Positions 53,904 to 64,000 of a stretch of 64,000 nucleotides of DNA are shown piece after piece. Below the pieces are notes generated by a model. The model saw only the letters and a program-made list of their open reading frames with translations. It made no database searches and had not been told where the DNA came from. A program made the translations under genes and the position numbers. The DNA is from Pseudoalteromonas sp. NBT06-2 (GTDB taxonomy: Bacteria; Pseudomonadota; Gammaproteobacteria; Enterobacterales; Alteromonadaceae), in the NCBI RefSeq assembly GCF_002276045.1, contig NZ_NQMR01000026.1:1-64000 (forward strand), read 5' to 3'. How positions within the stretch are numbered: position 1 is the first letter of the stretch; the number at the start of each line of letters is the position of its first letter.

Positions 53904-55574
53904 TTAATTACAAGTACCTGTTGCTGTCCACGGACCCCAAGGGCCAGAATCTTGAGGGTTTTGTCCTTGAGTCCACCAGTTAGCTTGATATTTAACACCA
54001 TTTAGCGCAACTTCAGCGCCTGTTAAATAAACTTCAGTTGCACGCCATGTTTCAACACCTGAACAACCTGGGTTTGTGGTATCATCAACCGTTACTTGTT
54101 GTGCAGATATACTTGATAAACCTTGTGCGTCCATAACAGTTAATGTCACAGTATAATTACCCTTAGCATAATATGTATGCGTTGGGTTTACAGAATTTGA
54201 TGATGTATTATCACCGAAATTCCATGAACGAGATACAACGGCATTATCATCAATAGAAGTATCAGTAAAGCTTGCTGTTAATTGAGAAGTAGTAAAACTA
54301 AAACTTGCAACTGGTGCTTCATTTTCACCAACAGAATCACATTCCCCTAAGTTTTTCCATACATTACTGTATACATTAGGCTGTGCGCCTGTAGACCACC
54401 AAGTAGCTTGGTATTTATTGTTTTGATAACTTACAACATCGTCTAATTGGTAACTTGTACTCGCACTCCAAGCATTAATTCCATCACAACCTGGTAAAAC
54501 AACACCGCCATCAATTTTTATAACTTGAGAAGTTGTATCCGTTTGACCTTTAGTATCAGTTACAGTTAATGAAACCGTGTAATTTCCTTTAGCAGTATAA
54601 TCATGGCTTGGGTTTATTTGAGTTGAACTAGTATTATCACCAAAATTCCAACTATGTGATACAACACCATTATCATCTGTAGAACCACTTGTAAAATCAA
54701 CTGTTTTATCAATTACTTGAGCAGTAAATCGTGCTGTTGGAGGCATATCATCAACTTCACCAATGCCTGTTTTTGCTTTGATCCAATCGACATAACTTGT
54801 AGTACGTGTAAAAGCAGTTGCACCACGACATTCACTGCCCCAGCTTACAGTACCTATGCTATAAAATTCACCATTAGCTGATACAGCATATGGACCACCA
54901 CTATCACCATTACAAGCTGATACGCCACCTGTACCACCACCACAAATCACAGATCCTGGAATATTAAATCGTAATTGACTGCTACATGAAGCATTAGTAA
55001 TAACAGGTAAATCAACTTCTCTTAAGACATCACTTTGAGAACCACGATTACTTGTCAGACCCCAACCTGACACTGTCACATAACTACCAACACCAGCATA
55101 TTGCTGTTCAATTGCTTGAGTTGGTAGTTTAGCTGGCTTGTATTGCACGCTTGCAGGCGAAGCAAGTTTTAATAGACCGATATCGTAACCAGAGCGGATC
55201 CCATTTGCGCCACGCCAATTTTCATGATTGATGATTTGGCTAACTCTGATCGTTTGTCCATCACCTGAACGCATACTATGCGAACCAACTTTTACAGTTA
55301 AAGAGCTTGTTGATGCGTTATCTAAACAGTGTGCAGCTGTTAATACCCAATTACTGCTGATCAGTGTACCACCACACCCCTGACGCCCATTCATAAGAAG
55401 TGCAACTTGATAAGGTCGTGAATATGGTGCTGACTCTTGCCCTCCAACAATTTGTGGTGTGATATCATCATCAATCGCTGCAAATGACGAAGCTGATATT
55501 AAACCGACCATCACAGCTGACGTTTTTAGTAATACAGATAAGTTTTGACTCACCCTTTTTGTTTTTATATTCAT
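53904..55574 (-). CDS. Secreted trypsin-like serine protease with two PKD and two CBM5/12-like modules
   Basis: A 556-residue exported protease. After a signal peptide (about 1-32) comes a zymogen cut 'TPQIVGG', then a full S1 domain: His in 'LTAAHC', Asp in 'YDIGLLKL' and Ser in 'NGDSGGPY'. Then follow PKD 1 ('HSWNFGDNTSS'), a chitin/cellulose-binding CBM5/12-like module ('INAWSASTSYQLDDVV'), PKD 2 ('RSWNFGDNTSS') and a second CBM ('VETWRATEVYLTGAEV'). The layout suggests digestion of protein bound to chitin or other polysaccharide, a common marine style. Six or more Cys likely form disulfides. Confidence 0.95.
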   Translation of the reverse strand: MNIKTKRVSQNLSVLLKTSAVMVGLISASSFAAIDDDITPQIVGGQESAPYSRPYQVALLMNGRQGCGGTLISSNWVLTAAHCLDNASTSSLTVKVGSHSMRSGDGQTIRVSQIINHENWRGANGIRSGYDIGLLKLASPASVQYKPAKLPTQAIEQQYAGVGSYVTVSGWGLTSNRGSQSDVLREVDLPVITNASCSSQLRFNIPGSVICGGGTGGVSACNGDSGGPYAVSANGEFYSIGTVSWGSECRGATAFTRTTSYVDWIKAKTGIGEVDDMPPTARFTAQVIDKTVDFTSGSTDDNGVVSHSWNFGDNTSSTQINPSHDYTAKGNYTVSLTVTDTKGQTDTTSQVIKIDGGVVLPGCDGINAWSASTSYQLDDVVSYQNNKYQATWWSTGAQPNVYSNVWKNLGECDSVGENEAPVASFSFTTSQLTASFTDTSIDDNAVVSRSWNFGDNTSSNSVNPTHTYYAKGNYTVTLTVMDAQGLSSISAQQVTVDDTTNPGCSGVETWRATEVYLTGAEVALNGVKYQANWWTQGQNPQDSGPWGPWTATGTCN

Positions 55575-56060
55575 AATTTTCTCATTATTTTTATATTAAT
55601 CTCAAAGCAATAAATTGAATCTTAGATATAATCACAGATTAACAATTAATCAACAAATACCTATAATAGGTATGTGGTGTGTTTTGTAATTAATTTTAAA
55701 TAAATAGAAGTAACTCATATAAAAACAAATACTTAAATGTAAGCCAAGGTTTACACGGTCAATAATTAATTTATAACATAACGCTAACATTTTGATAGGT
55801 GTGAGATTTACAAATATAATGCATTCTTGTAAAAATCAATAATTCAGCTTGAATGAAACTGGATTTAGGTAAGGTATTAATTGAAGATAATGGTTGTTCC
55901 CATATCAAACGTAAACTCTTTTTAAACTCGCCGATACAGCGCTTCTGAGCAAACCCACTTCATAGTTACGTTGGTTTGTCCTGCATCAACACGCCTTAAA
56001 TTGGGATCGCTCAGATAGCTCTGAAACATGTATTTTGAAGTAACATGGGTATAAGTGTAA
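55575..56060. other. Gene-free stretch with a repeat relic
   Basis: About 486 bp upstream of the trypsin gene. The right-hand half is a diverged copy of the 14.4-kb MITE-like family (55848-56053). The left half, next to the protease start, is plain AT-rich DNA and should hold the protease promoter. Confidence 0.65.
55848..56053 (+). mobile_element. Diverged, truncated copy of the 14.4-kb MITE-like family
   Basis: Read on the plus strand, this matches the reverse complement of the element at 14428-14725. The stretch TTTAGGTAAGGTATTAATTG compares with TTTAGGCAAGGCATTGATTG there. CTTCTGAGCAAA and CCTGCAT blocks also align, and the right end TTGAAGTAACATGGGTATA matches the element's terminal repeat. 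The opposite end is missing. Homology is by eye over roughly 200 bp with gaps. Confidence 0.65.
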
Positions 56061-56294
56061 TTAATTTCTAAGTTTTATATCAGGCTTACGATCCAGTTCA
56101 CCATCTTCTGCGATAGAGATAATTGATTTATCAAGCGTTACGATTGCAGTTTTACCTTCGGGCATATTTCTTATAAATGCTAATTGGTAACCAAATTGGC
56201 CAACATCATTTAAAGATAATTTTTGCGCAAGGGTTAATTCATTTAACAATTCTTGAATTTTATGTTCTACATTCTTACGTTTTTCTTCTTTCAT
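56061..56294 (-). CDS. Small hypothetical protein
   Basis: A 77-residue basic-acidic protein. The N-terminal ~40 residues are helical ('VEHKIQELLNELTLAQKLSL'), then a beta segment ('GQFGYQLAFIRNMPEGKTAI'). Looks like a genuine gene, with no recognised family. Its neighbour downstream on the same strand is the repeat relic; the ETF operon ends 127 bp before it starts. Confidence 0.7.
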   Translation of the reverse strand: MKEEKRKNVEHKIQELLNELTLAQKLSLNDVGQFGYQLAFIRNMPEGKTAIVTLDKSIISIAEDGELDRKPDIKLRN

Positions 56295-56421
56295 CGTGTT
56301 AAATTTCAGTTATAACGACTAATTAGCAGTATAGACTCAAAATTATATCTTAGCCAAACAAGGGCTACAAAATAAAAAACCTAAGGCATAGCTTCAGGTT
56401 ATAAGGAAGTTAATTTAACTT

Positions 56422-58068
56422 TTACATATTAGGGTAATTAGGTCCCCCGCCTCCCTCAGGTGTGATCCAAGTTATATTTTGCGATGGATCTTTAATATCA
56501 CAGGTTTTACAGTGCAAACAATTTTGACTGTTAATTTGAAATTTAGGTCCTGTCTCCTCTTCAATTACTTCATATACACCTGCAGGGCAATATCTTTGTG
56601 CAGGTTCTAAAAACGCAGGAAAATTATATGATATGGGTATTTGAAGATCCGTTAACTTTAAGTGACAAGGTTGGTTTTCTTCGTGATTTGTATTAGATAA
56701 AAAAACAGATGACAATTTATCAAAGCTCAATTTTCCATCAGGCTTAGGGTACTCTATTGTGTCATAATCATGTATAGATTTAAGTTGAGCATAGTCTGGC
56801 TTATTATCATGTAGTGTAAAAGGTAATTTTCCACCAAATATATTTTGATCTATAAAGTTAAATGTTCCGCCTAACATAGTGCCAAACTTATGCATTGCAG
56901 GACCAAAGTTACGACTTTGTTTCAATTCTTCATAAAGCCAAGAGCTTTTAAATCGGTTATCAAAATCCATTAACTCTTTACGGCCTTCACAACCATTATT
57001 TATTGCTTCAAATACTGCTTCAGCGGCCAACATACCAGATTTCATCGCTGTATGTGTACCTTTAATTTTAGCAAAATTTAAAGTGCCAGAATTACAACCG
57101 ATTAATAATCCACCAGGAAATGTCATTTTAGGTAAAGCGTTAAACCCACCTTTTGTGATTGCCCTTGCGCCATAAGATATTCGCCTACCTCCCTCTAAAT
57201 ACTGTTTTAATACAGGATGATGTTTTAGTCTTTGAAATTCATCAAATGGGCTTAAATAAGGGTTTTGATAACTTAAATCGACTATCAAACCCGCTACAAC
57301 TTGATTGTTTTCTGTGTGGTATAAAAAGAAACCTCCAGATGTGCCTTTACCTAATGGCCAACCTGAACCATGGATCACTAAACCTGGCTGGTGTTTATCA
57401 GCTGGAATATCCCACAACTCTTTAATACCTAAGCCATAATGCTGCTCGTCACTTTTGGCATCTAAATCAAACTGTTTATATAACGATTTACCCAAGTGAC
57501 CTCGGCACCCTTCTGCAAAAAGCGTATATTTAGCATGTAACTCCATACCTTGCATATAACTGTCTTTTTGCTGCCCATATTCACTTATTCCCATATCACC
57601 CGTAGCAATACCTTTTACAGAACCGTCTTCATGGTAAAGTATTTCAGATGCAGCAAAACCTGGAAATATTTCAACGCCAAGTTGCTCCGCTTGCTCAGCT
57701 AACCAACGACACACATTACCTAGGCTGGCTATATAATTCCCTTGATTATGCATTGTTTTTGGCACACACAGATTTGGAAATTGTATCGACTTTTGTTCAT
57801 TTAGGAACATAAATAACTGATCTTCTGTTACCGGTGTATTAAGTGGTGCGCCCATTTCTTGCCAATTAGGAAATAGCTCGTTAATCGCTTTAGGTTCAAT
57901 AATCGCACCAGATAGAATATGCGCTCCAACCTCTGAGCCTTTTTCAACTATACATACTGTTAATGCACGCTGTGCTTCATTTGCTTGCTGCATCAATTTA
58001 CATGCCGCAGCTAAACCAGATGGACCTGCACCAACAATAACAACATCAAACTCCATTGATTCACGCAT
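56422..58068 (-). CDS. Electron-transfer-flavoprotein:ubiquinone oxidoreductase
   Basis: A 548-residue membrane-associated enzyme that passes electrons from reduced ETF to ubiquinone. 'FDVVIVGAGPSGLAAACKLM' binds FAD; 'GAHILSGAIIEPKA' and 'GLLIGCNSGTLNFAKIKGTH' are family signatures. The C-terminal 'NCLHCKTCDIKDPSQNI' with an upstream Cys near 'RYCPAGVYE' ligates the [4Fe-4S] cluster. It is the last gene of the operon, 13 bp after etfA, and completes the path from acyl-CoA dehydrogenase to quinone. Confidence 0.97.
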   Translation of the reverse strand: MRESMEFDVVIVGAGPSGLAAACKLMQQANEAQRALTVCIVEKGSEVGAHILSGAIIEPKAINELFPNWQEMGAPLNTPVTEDQLFMFLNEQKSIQFPNLCVPKTMHNQGNYIASLGNVCRWLAEQAEQLGVEIFPGFAASEILYHEDGSVKGIATGDMGISEYGQQKDSYMQGMELHAKYTLFAEGCRGHLGKSLYKQFDLDAKSDEQHYGLGIKELWDIPADKHQPGLVIHGSGWPLGKGTSGGFFLYHTENNQVVAGLIVDLSYQNPYLSPFDEFQRLKHHPVLKQYLEGGRRISYGARAITKGGFNALPKMTFPGGLLIGCNSGTLNFAKIKGTHTAMKSGMLAAEAVFEAINNGCEGRKELMDFDNRFKSSWLYEELKQSRNFGPAMHKFGTMLGGTFNFIDQNIFGGKLPFTLHDNKPDYAQLKSIHDYDTIEYPKPDGKLSFDKLSSVFLSNTNHEENQPCHLKLTDLQIPISYNFPAFLEPAQRYCPAGVYEVIEEETGPKFQINSQNCLHCKTCDIKDPSQNITWITPEGGGGPNYPNM

Positions 58069-58081
58069 ATATCTATCTCAC

Positions 58082-59011
58082 TTATAATTTGTCAGTTAAC
58101 TCTGGCAGTACTTCAAATAAATCAGCAACCAAACCATAATCGGCTACTTGGAATATCGGTGCATCTTCGTCTTTGTTTATGGCTACAATAATTTTAGAAT
58201 CTTTCATGCCCGCTAAATGCTGAATTGCTCCAGAAATACCGACTGCAATATAAAGATCTGGTGCTACTATTTTACCAGTTTGACCCACTTGCATATCATT
58301 GGGAACAAAACCTGCGTCAACAGCTGCACGAGAAGCTCCCACTGCCGCACCGAGTTTATCTGCCACATTTTCTAATAAAGCAAAGTTTTCGCCATTGCCC
58401 ATACCACGACCACCTGAAATAATCACTTTTGCGGCTGTAAGTTCAGGTCGCTCAGACACTGCCACTTCTTCACTTATAAACTGTGACATTTGAGCATCAT
58501 GAACGATATTCAAATTTTCAATTGACGCATTTGAGTCCAGTGTAGTTGCAGCGCTAAAAGCAGTACCACGTACAGTGATCACTTTAATGTTATCTAACGA
58601 CTCAACTGTAGCGATTGCATTTCCTGCGTATATTGGACGTTTAAATTTATTTTCAGATTCAACTTTAATAATATCTGAAATTTGAGCCACATCTAGTAAA
58701 GCTGCAACACGAGGCATAAAGTTTTTACCTGTCGTTGTTGCTGCAGATACAATATGTGTATAATTTGGTGCAAGCTCTGTGACTAATTTAGATATATTTT
58801 CAGCTAATTGATACTCATAAACAGTATTATCCGCAAGCAATACTTTTGTTACACCCGCAACTTTTGAGCCCTGCTCTGCCACGGCACTACAACTTGAACC
58901 CGCAACCAATAGGTGGCATTCATCACCCATTTGCGAAGCTGCTGTGATCGTATTTAAAGTCGCCGCTTTTAATACCGCGTTATCATGTTCTGCAATAATT
59001 AAAATAGCCAT
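58082..59011 (-). CDS. etfA: Electron transfer flavoprotein alpha subunit
   Basis: A 309-residue protein. The C-terminal FAD domain shows '[20 protein letters not shown]', '[20 protein letters not shown]' and '[20 protein letters not shown]', the alpha-subunit signature. Its ATG overlaps the etfB stop by one base. With etfB it forms the soluble dimer that takes electrons from acyl-CoA dehydrogenases. Confidence 0.98.
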   Translation of the reverse strand: MAILIIAEHDNAVLKAATLNTITAASQMGDECHLLVAGSSCSAVAEQGSKVAGVTKVLLADNTVYEYQLAENISKLVTELAPNYTHIVSAATTTGKNFMPRVAALLDVAQISDIIKVESENKFKRPIYAGNAIATVESLDNIKVITVRGTAFSAATTLDSNASIENLNIVHDAQMSQFISEEVAVSERPELTAAKVIISGGRGMGNGENFALLENVADKLGAAVGASRAAVDAGFVPNDMQVGQTGKIVAPDLYIAVGISGAIQHLAGMKDSKIIVAINKDEDAPIFQVADYGLVADLFEVLPELTDKL

Positions 59012-59760
59012 TAGATCACCTTCGCTTCATTTTGTAGTTTTTCAATTAATTCTTCTATACTATTTACTTTTATGCCCGCTTGGCGTTCAGTTGGTGCCTC
59101 AACCTTAACAAGTTGTGTATGTGTTTTCATTTCAACGCCTAAATCAACAGGTGTTTGCACAACGAGCGGTTTACGCTTTGCTTTCATAATATTAGGTAAA
59201 GATGCATAACGTGGTTCGTTTAAACGTAAATCTGTTGTCACGATTGCTGGCATATTTAACGCTATGGTTTGCAAACCACCGTCAACTTCACGGGTTACAT
59301 GTACTTTTTCACCAATAAGCTCTACTTTAGATGCAAATGTACCTTGAGGCATATCGAGTAAAGCAGCAAGCATTTGTCCTGTTTGATTATTATCACTATC
59401 AATTGCCTGTTTACCCATAATGATCAAACCTGGTTGTTCTGCTTCAACCACTTTAGCAAGTAATTTTGCGGCATTTAATGACTCTGGCATTGTATCTGTT
59501 TCTATTTGAATACCACGATCAGCACCTAAAGCCAGTGATGTACGAATTTGTTCTTGGCATGCTTTTGGACCAATTGAAACAACAACCACTTCAGTTGCGG
59601 CACCAGATTCTTTTAAACGGATTGCTTCTTCTACTGCAATTTCACAAAATGGATTTAAAGCCATTTTTGTATTTGCTAAATCAACATCACTGTTGTCCGC
59701 TTTAACACGTGCCTTAACGTTATAATCTATAACGCGCTTTACTGTGACTAATATTTTCAT
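59011..59760 (-). CDS. etfB: Electron transfer flavoprotein beta subunit
   Basis: A 249-residue protein with the beta-subunit signature '[20 protein letters not shown]' and the AMP-binding region around '[16 protein letters not shown]'. The N-terminus '[20 protein letters not shown]' is typical. It sits 17 bp after the acyl-CoA dehydrogenase gene and one base before etfA, all one operon. Confidence 0.98.
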   Translation of the reverse strand: MKILVTVKRVIDYNVKARVKADNSDVDLANTKMALNPFCEIAVEEAIRLKESGAATEVVVVSIGPKACQEQIRTSLALGADRGIQIETDTMPESLNAAKLLAKVVEAEQPGLIIMGKQAIDSDNNQTGQMLAALLDMPQGTFASKVELIGEKVHVTREVDGGLQTIALNMPAIVTTDLRLNEPRYASLPNIMKAKRKPLVVQTPVDLGVEMKTHTQLVKVEAPTERQAGIKVNSIEELIEKLQNEAKVI

Positions 59761-59777
59761 TTTATTCTCTTAAGTTT

Positions 59778-61559
59778 TTAAAATTGGTCTTCAGGTAATG
59801 ACATTATGCTGTCACTCCCTGCTTGAATACTTGCGAAATTTGTATGAATACGCGGTAATAAGTGCTCGAAATAAAATTGTGCTGTCACTAATTTTGCTTT
59901 AAAAAATTCAGTCTTATCTTCGCCCAAATCTAGTTTTTGTTGTGATTTAATCGCCGCTTTTGCCATCATCCATGCGCCACATATATAACCAAACATCATC
60001 ATGAAATTGACACTCACAGAGCCTGCCGCTGACTTGTCTGCTTGTGCATTATCTAATAACCAGTTTCTTGCTTCTTGAGCCGTTATCACTGCATTTTCAA
60101 GTGATAGAGCTAATTTATCTAATTGAGGGTATTGTTTTAAATCTACGCTTGTTTGTGCTATTTCGATAAGAAGTAGTGCTAATTGCTCTCCTTTATCAAA
60201 TAAGGTTTTACGACCCACTAAATCAAGTGCTTGAATACCCGTAGTACCTTCATAAATTGTTAATATTCTTGCATCTCTATAGTGCTGTGCAGAACCAGTT
60301 TCTTCGATAAATCCCATACCACCATTTATTTGTGTACCAAGGTAAGTCACTTCTTGTGCTAGTTCAGTCAGCCAACCTTTAACAATTGGGGTATAAAGCT
60401 CAACTCGTGAAAAATGTTTCGCTTTTTCATCAGCTGTTTTAGCATAACGACTTTTATCTGTTTCATTACTTGCAACATAAGCAAGTGCGCGCATCGCCTC
60501 AATACTTGCCTTCATTTGCATTAACATGCGACGTACATCAGGAAATTTTATAATAGAAAAACGACTGCCATCTTTATTTGTACCTTGTAGTCGCTCTTTT
60601 GCATATTGTAATGCTTGTTGATACGAACGCTCAGATACTGCTAAACCTTGCAGTCCTACATCTTGGCGAGCATGGTTCATCATAGTAAACATATATGATA
60701 AACCTTTATGTGGTTCACCTACTATGTAACCAATAGCACCATCATTATCACCAAAGCTCATTGAACATGTTGGGCTAGCATGAATACCTAATTTGTGTTC
60801 AAGCGCTGTACAATGAACATCATTCAATTGACTTGTTGTATTGCCTTGTTCATCTAATAAAAACTTAGGCACTACAAAAAGTGAAATACCTTTTACGCCA
60901 GCAGGTGCATCTGGTAGTCGGGCAAGAACCAAATGAACAACATTTTCGGTCATTTGATGGTCGCCCCACGTGATAAATATCTTTTGACCAGAAATCAAAT
61001 AATGATCATTATTTGGCACCGCTTTGGTTTTTATGGCTGCTAAGTCTGTGCCTGCATCTGGCTCAGTTAAGTTCATGGTACCAGTCCATTGACCGCTAAT
61101 CATATTTGGCAACCAAGTGTGCTTCAAACTCTCACTACCATGATGTTTAATTGCCGAAATTGCACCTTGTGTTAACATAGGACACAAAGAGAAAGCTAAG
61201 CTCGCACTTTGCCAAATTTCATTTATTGCAGTACCAAATAAGTTCGGTAAATTTTGGCCTCCGAACTCTGCTTCAGCAGTCAGAGATGACCACCCATTTT
61301 CCATGTATTGCTGATATGCTTCACTGAAACCATCTGCTTGTTGTACTTTCTTATCTTTTAGGCTTGAGCCCTGACTATCACCCGTAGTATTTAATGGTGC
61401 AATCACTTCAGAACCAAGCTTAGCAGCTTCATTTAATATCACTGAAGCAAACTCGCTATTAATATCTTCAAGCCCTGCGTTTTGACAAAAAGAATCAAAC
61501 TCGACAATTTCTTTAATTACAAAATCTACATCTTGATATGGATGATTATACTCACTCAT
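59778..61559 (-). CDS. Acyl-CoA dehydrogenase (600-residue type), ETF operon
   Basis: A 593-residue FAD enzyme related to the one at 42 kb. 'WTGTMNLTEPDAGTDLAAIK' and 'SGQKIFITWGDHQ' bind FAD and substrate; 'YEGTTGIQALDLVGRKT' holds the catalytic-base Glu. The long helical C-terminus is present. First gene of the operon with etfB, etfA and the ETF:ubiquinone oxidoreductase, so the whole chain from fatty acyl-CoA to ubiquinone is one transcript. The divergent AraC gene 200 bp away is a candidate regulator. Confidence 0.96.
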   Translation of the reverse strand: MSEYNHPYQDVDFVIKEIVEFDSFCQNAGLEDINSEFASVILNEAAKLGSEVIAPLNTTGDSQGSSLKDKKVQQADGFSEAYQQYMENGWSSLTAEAEFGGQNLPNLFGTAINEIWQSASLAFSLCPMLTQGAISAIKHHGSESLKHTWLPNMISGQWTGTMNLTEPDAGTDLAAIKTKAVPNNDHYLISGQKIFITWGDHQMTENVVHLVLARLPDAPAGVKGISLFVVPKFLLDEQGNTTSQLNDVHCTALEHKLGIHASPTCSMSFGDNDGAIGYIVGEPHKGLSYMFTMMNHARQDVGLQGLAVSERSYQQALQYAKERLQGTNKDGSRFSIIKFPDVRRMLMQMKASIEAMRALAYVASNETDKSRYAKTADEKAKHFSRVELYTPIVKGWLTELAQEVTYLGTQINGGMGFIEETGSAQHYRDARILTIYEGTTGIQALDLVGRKTLFDKGEQLALLLIEIAQTSVDLKQYPQLDKLALSLENAVITAQEARNWLLDNAQADKSAAGSVSVNFMMMFGYICGAWMMAKAAIKSQQKLDLGEDKTEFFKAKLVTAQFYFEHLLPRIHTNFASIQAGSDSIMSLPEDQF

Positions 61560-61758
61560 GAAGTTTTCCTTTCATTTTTTAAGCAAACGTTGCTTTATTA
61601 AGGCTATTTAACCTTGCCTGAAAGCCACAAACAATAACAAAAAAAGCCCGATAATTGATATTTTCGGACAAATTATTTAAACTTTGATAAAAATCATCGT
61701 GAATTTAGCTTTACTTATGTGATTCACGGACATCTAACTTGTAAAAATAGGCATCACT

Positions 61759-62763
61759 TTGAGTTTAGTACATCATTCAATTTCAATTCACTTTGTAATC
61801 ACTTTAATCAAAGCAGCGAAAAATAAAGGTTTAAACTGTGAATTATTACTAGACAAAGCTGATTTAAATACTGATATGCTTAAAAATTCACAGCTGAGAA
61901 TTACCCCAGATCAGTTTAGTCGATTAATGAGAGAATTGTGGTACCAAGGAAATGACGACTTTTTAGGTTTAGCGAAGCAAGCAACCAAACATGGTGTTTT
62001 TACGTTAATGGCAAAACAAGCTGCTAACTGCCCTAACTTAAAAGCAGTATATCGCCATATAAGTCACTTTTATAATTTAATTACAGACGCAATTTCATTA
62101 GAGTTTAAAACCGAAGGAGATCTCGCTTTTTTTTCTATGACTTTAGCTGATAATTCCCTAGATCCCGATTATTCATTAAGAGAGTTTTTAATGTTAGTTT
62201 GGCATCGTTTTCCAAGTTGGCTGATAGGACAGCACTTACCTTTAAAATCTATTCAGTTAGCTTATCCAAAACCAAAACATATAAACGAATACAGTTTAAT
62301 GTACCCTTGCCCTGCACATTTTAATCAACCAACAACAACCATTACTTTTGATGCTAAATATTTGAAAATGCCAGTGATACAAACAGCAAAAGCACTTCGA
62401 TGCTATCTTAAACATGCCCCATTAGACTGGTTTACTCGCCAAGCTTATTTTCAAGTATTCACTCAAAGGGTGGTAAATTATTTGGAAAAACACAGCCAAA
62501 TAACTTCAACAAGTATGGATGCCATTGCAGCACAGTTACACGTAACAACGAGAACCCTCAGAAGAAAATTAAATGATGAAGGAACCAGCTTTCAGGCTTT
62601 AAAAGATAATGTAAGGCGCGATACCGCTATACATTTATTAAGCCAACCTATTATTCCTATTTCTGATATTTCTAGTCAGCTTGGGTTTTCAGAGCCCGCA
62701 GTATTCACACGTGCATTTAAACTTTGGACAGGTGTATCTCCTAAAATTTATCGCTCTAAATAA
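61759..62763 (+). CDS. AraC-family transcriptional regulator with arabinose-binding-like N-domain
   Basis: A 334-residue regulator. It starts at a TTG with ATAGG seven bases upstream; no nearby ATG is available after the in-frame stop. The ~200-residue N-domain (Arabinose_bd type) has 'KQAANCPNLKAVYRHISHFY'. The C-terminal double HTH has 'MDAIAAQLHVTTRTLRRKLN' and 'ISDISSQLGFSEPAVFTRAF' with 'KLWTGVSPKIYR'. It is divergent from the acyl-CoA dehydrogenase/ETF operon, so it may activate it in response to a fatty-acid-type signal. The inducer is inferred, not seen. Confidence 0.92.
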   Translation: MSLVHHSISIHFVITLIKAAKNKGLNCELLLDKADLNTDMLKNSQLRITPDQFSRLMRELWYQGNDDFLGLAKQATKHGVFTLMAKQAANCPNLKAVYRHISHFYNLITDAISLEFKTEGDLAFFSMTLADNSLDPDYSLREFLMLVWHRFPSWLIGQHLPLKSIQLAYPKPKHINEYSLMYPCPAHFNQPTTTITFDAKYLKMPVIQTAKALRCYLKHAPLDWFTRQAYFQVFTQRVVNYLEKHSQITSTSMDAIAAQLHVTTRTLRRKLNDEGTSFQALKDNVRRDTAIHLLSQPIIPISDISSQLGFSEPAVFTRAFKLWTGVSPKIYRSK

Positions 62764-62878
62764 CCTATAATATGAGTACCATTGATACCAAAAATAAATT
62801 AAATAATTGTTCAATAGATCAGGTAGCTAACATACGTTAATCTATATTTAAGAAATATACAATTTAGAACTAGATACG

Positions 62879-63895
62879 ATGAATAAAATACCTAATTCAG
62901 ATAAGCCAAAACTTGCAATCATCACTTCAGGCGGTGATGCACCTGGCATGAATGCAGCCATACGAGCTGTCACCTTAAAAGCAATTCAGAATGGTTATCA
63001 AGTGTATGGGTTTATTGCCGGTTTTCACGGTATCATTGCAAAAGATTTTATAGAATTAAATTTACAAAATGTTGATAACACAATTCACAAAGGTGGAACA
63101 ATTTTAAAAACCGCACGCTGTAAAGCCATGTACAACAGCTCGGGTGTAAAACAGGCTGCAAATAGCCTAAATAATTTAGTAATTGAAGCTTTAGTCGTAA
63201 TAGGTGGCGATGGTAGCTTTAAAGGCGCGCAAGCTTTAAGCGAGCAATGGCAAGGGCAATTAATTGGCATTCCAGGTACGATAGATAATGACATTAATGG
63301 TACAGACCAAACAATTGGTTTTTGGACCGCGATTGATACCGCCCTCAATTGCATTGATAAAATAAGAGATACAGCGGATGCCTTTGATCGCATTTTTGTA
63401 ATCGAGGTTATGGGCCGAGATTGTGGTTTTATTGCCATGGAATCAGGTATTGCATCGGGTGCGCAACAAGTTATTTGTCATGAGTTAATTGAAAATGAGC
63501 CTGAATTTATTAATCAATTGCTCGAATTAATTAAAGAAGCGACTAAACAAAGTTATCCGCAAAGTTATGTCATTGTAGTCGCTGAAAATGCACTATCCTT
63601 TTCAACTGCTGAATTAGCCCAAAAGATTTCAGATTACACAAATGTCGATACCCGAAGTGCTATTTTAGGTTATGTGCAAAGAGGCGGCGCACCTGTGGCT
63701 ATGGATCGCGTGCTAGCAACACAATTAGGCATAAGCGCCGTTGAGGCTATTTGTGCTAACAAAACCAATATCATGGTGGGAATGAAAAAAAGCGAAATAA
63801 TTCACTTCCCTCTAACCGATACTAACCAGAAAAATATTACTAACCAAGCTTTAATTAAACGACTTGAACAATTTAGTTTCAACCTAACCATATGA
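62879..63895 (+). CDS. pfkA: 6-phosphofructokinase (ATP type)
   Basis: A 338-residue glycolytic kinase. 'IITSGGDAPGMNAAIRAVTL' is the N-terminal nucleotide loop, 'VVIGGDGSFKGAQAL' has the GGDGS motif typical of ATP-dependent enzymes (PPi enzymes have GGDD), 'PGTIDNDINGTDQTIGF' holds the catalytic Asp, and 'VMGRDCGFIAMESG' the sugar-phosphate site. 'GYVQRGGAPVAMDRVLATQL' is the C-terminal signature. Together with pgi at 13 kb it shows a standard upper glycolysis. The symbol rests on family membership; no neighbours confirm it. Confidence 0.92.
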   Translation: MNKIPNSDKPKLAIITSGGDAPGMNAAIRAVTLKAIQNGYQVYGFIAGFHGIIAKDFIELNLQNVDNTIHKGGTILKTARCKAMYNSSGVKQAANSLNNLVIEALVVIGGDGSFKGAQALSEQWQGQLIGIPGTIDNDINGTDQTIGFWTAIDTALNCIDKIRDTADAFDRIFVIEVMGRDCGFIAMESGIASGAQQVICHELIENEPEFINQLLELIKEATKQSYPQSYVIVVAENALSFSTAELAQKISDYTNVDTRSAILGYVQRGGAPVAMDRVLATQLGISAVEAICANKTNIMVGMKKSEIIHFPLTDTNQKNITNQALIKRLEQFSFNLTI

Positions 63896-64000
63896 TAATA
63901 AATTGTTTTATATAAAAGCTACATTATATTTTTCAAGTCAAAATAACTTAATTAAAAACTTCTTGCCAAAAAATAATTCTATCGTTGCCTCAGAATAAAC

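Overview
The window looks like chromosome from a marine gammaproteobacterium, most likely Alteromonadales (Pseudoalteromonas/Colwellia/Catenovulum-like). Pointers are the AT-rich base composition, large TonB-dependent receptors, secreted proteases with carbohydrate-binding and PKD domains, NrtS, an MJ1255/VC2487-family glycosyltransferase and a fatty-acid/ETF operon. The genus cannot be fixed from the sequence alone. I see no rRNA, tRNA, CRISPR array, prophage or replication origin.

Layout. 0-5 kb: TPR protein, GntR regulator, secreted M1 aminopeptidase-like protein and a sodium:amino-acid symporter, all on the minus strand; together they suggest peptide and amino-acid use. 5.2-10.9 kb, plus strand: a large secreted protein with two metallopeptidase motifs and two VHL-beta-like domains, then a TonB-dependent receptor. 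11-14.2 kb, minus strand: an RfaH/NusG-like antiterminator, an AraC-type regulator and glucose-6-phosphate isomerase. 14.4-15.1 kb: two MITE-like elements.

15.2-33.9 kb is the centrepiece: one minus-strand run of 14 tightly packed, often overlapping genes that looks like an uncharacterised synthase-dependent exopolysaccharide system. In transcription order it encodes an outer-membrane-like protein, an OpgC-type acyltransferase, a secreted esterase, a receiver-like/PP2C phosphatase, a STAS protein, a nucleotidyltransferase, an RsbW-like kinase, a GH2 and a GH9 glycosidase, a cellulose-synthase-like GT2, and four DUF3131 proteins. The phosphatase, STAS protein and kinase are a full partner-switching set inside the biosynthesis operon. 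The RfaH-like gene lies beyond the end of the operon, and an ops-like sequence lies in its leader.

34-42 kb is a patchwork of small genes and decay: a LytS/LytTR pair, a degenerate IS200-type transposase, a GAF-GGDEF diguanylate cyclase, a glutathione transferase, a gene broken by a 16-bp tandem duplication, remnants of ybjQ and a cupin gene, and a VOC protein. 42-49 kb: acyl-CoA dehydrogenase, a TonB receptor remnant, a glycosyltransferase/PAP2 pair, dodecin, NrtS, a soluble chemoreceptor and a short GlpD-like oxidoreductase. 49-56 kb: a second TonB receptor, an unrecognised 410-residue protein and a trypsin-PKD-CBM protease. 56-64 kb: the ETF operon (acyl-CoA dehydrogenase, etfB, etfA, ETF-ubiquinone oxidoreductase), a divergent AraC regulator, and ATP-type phosphofructokinase.
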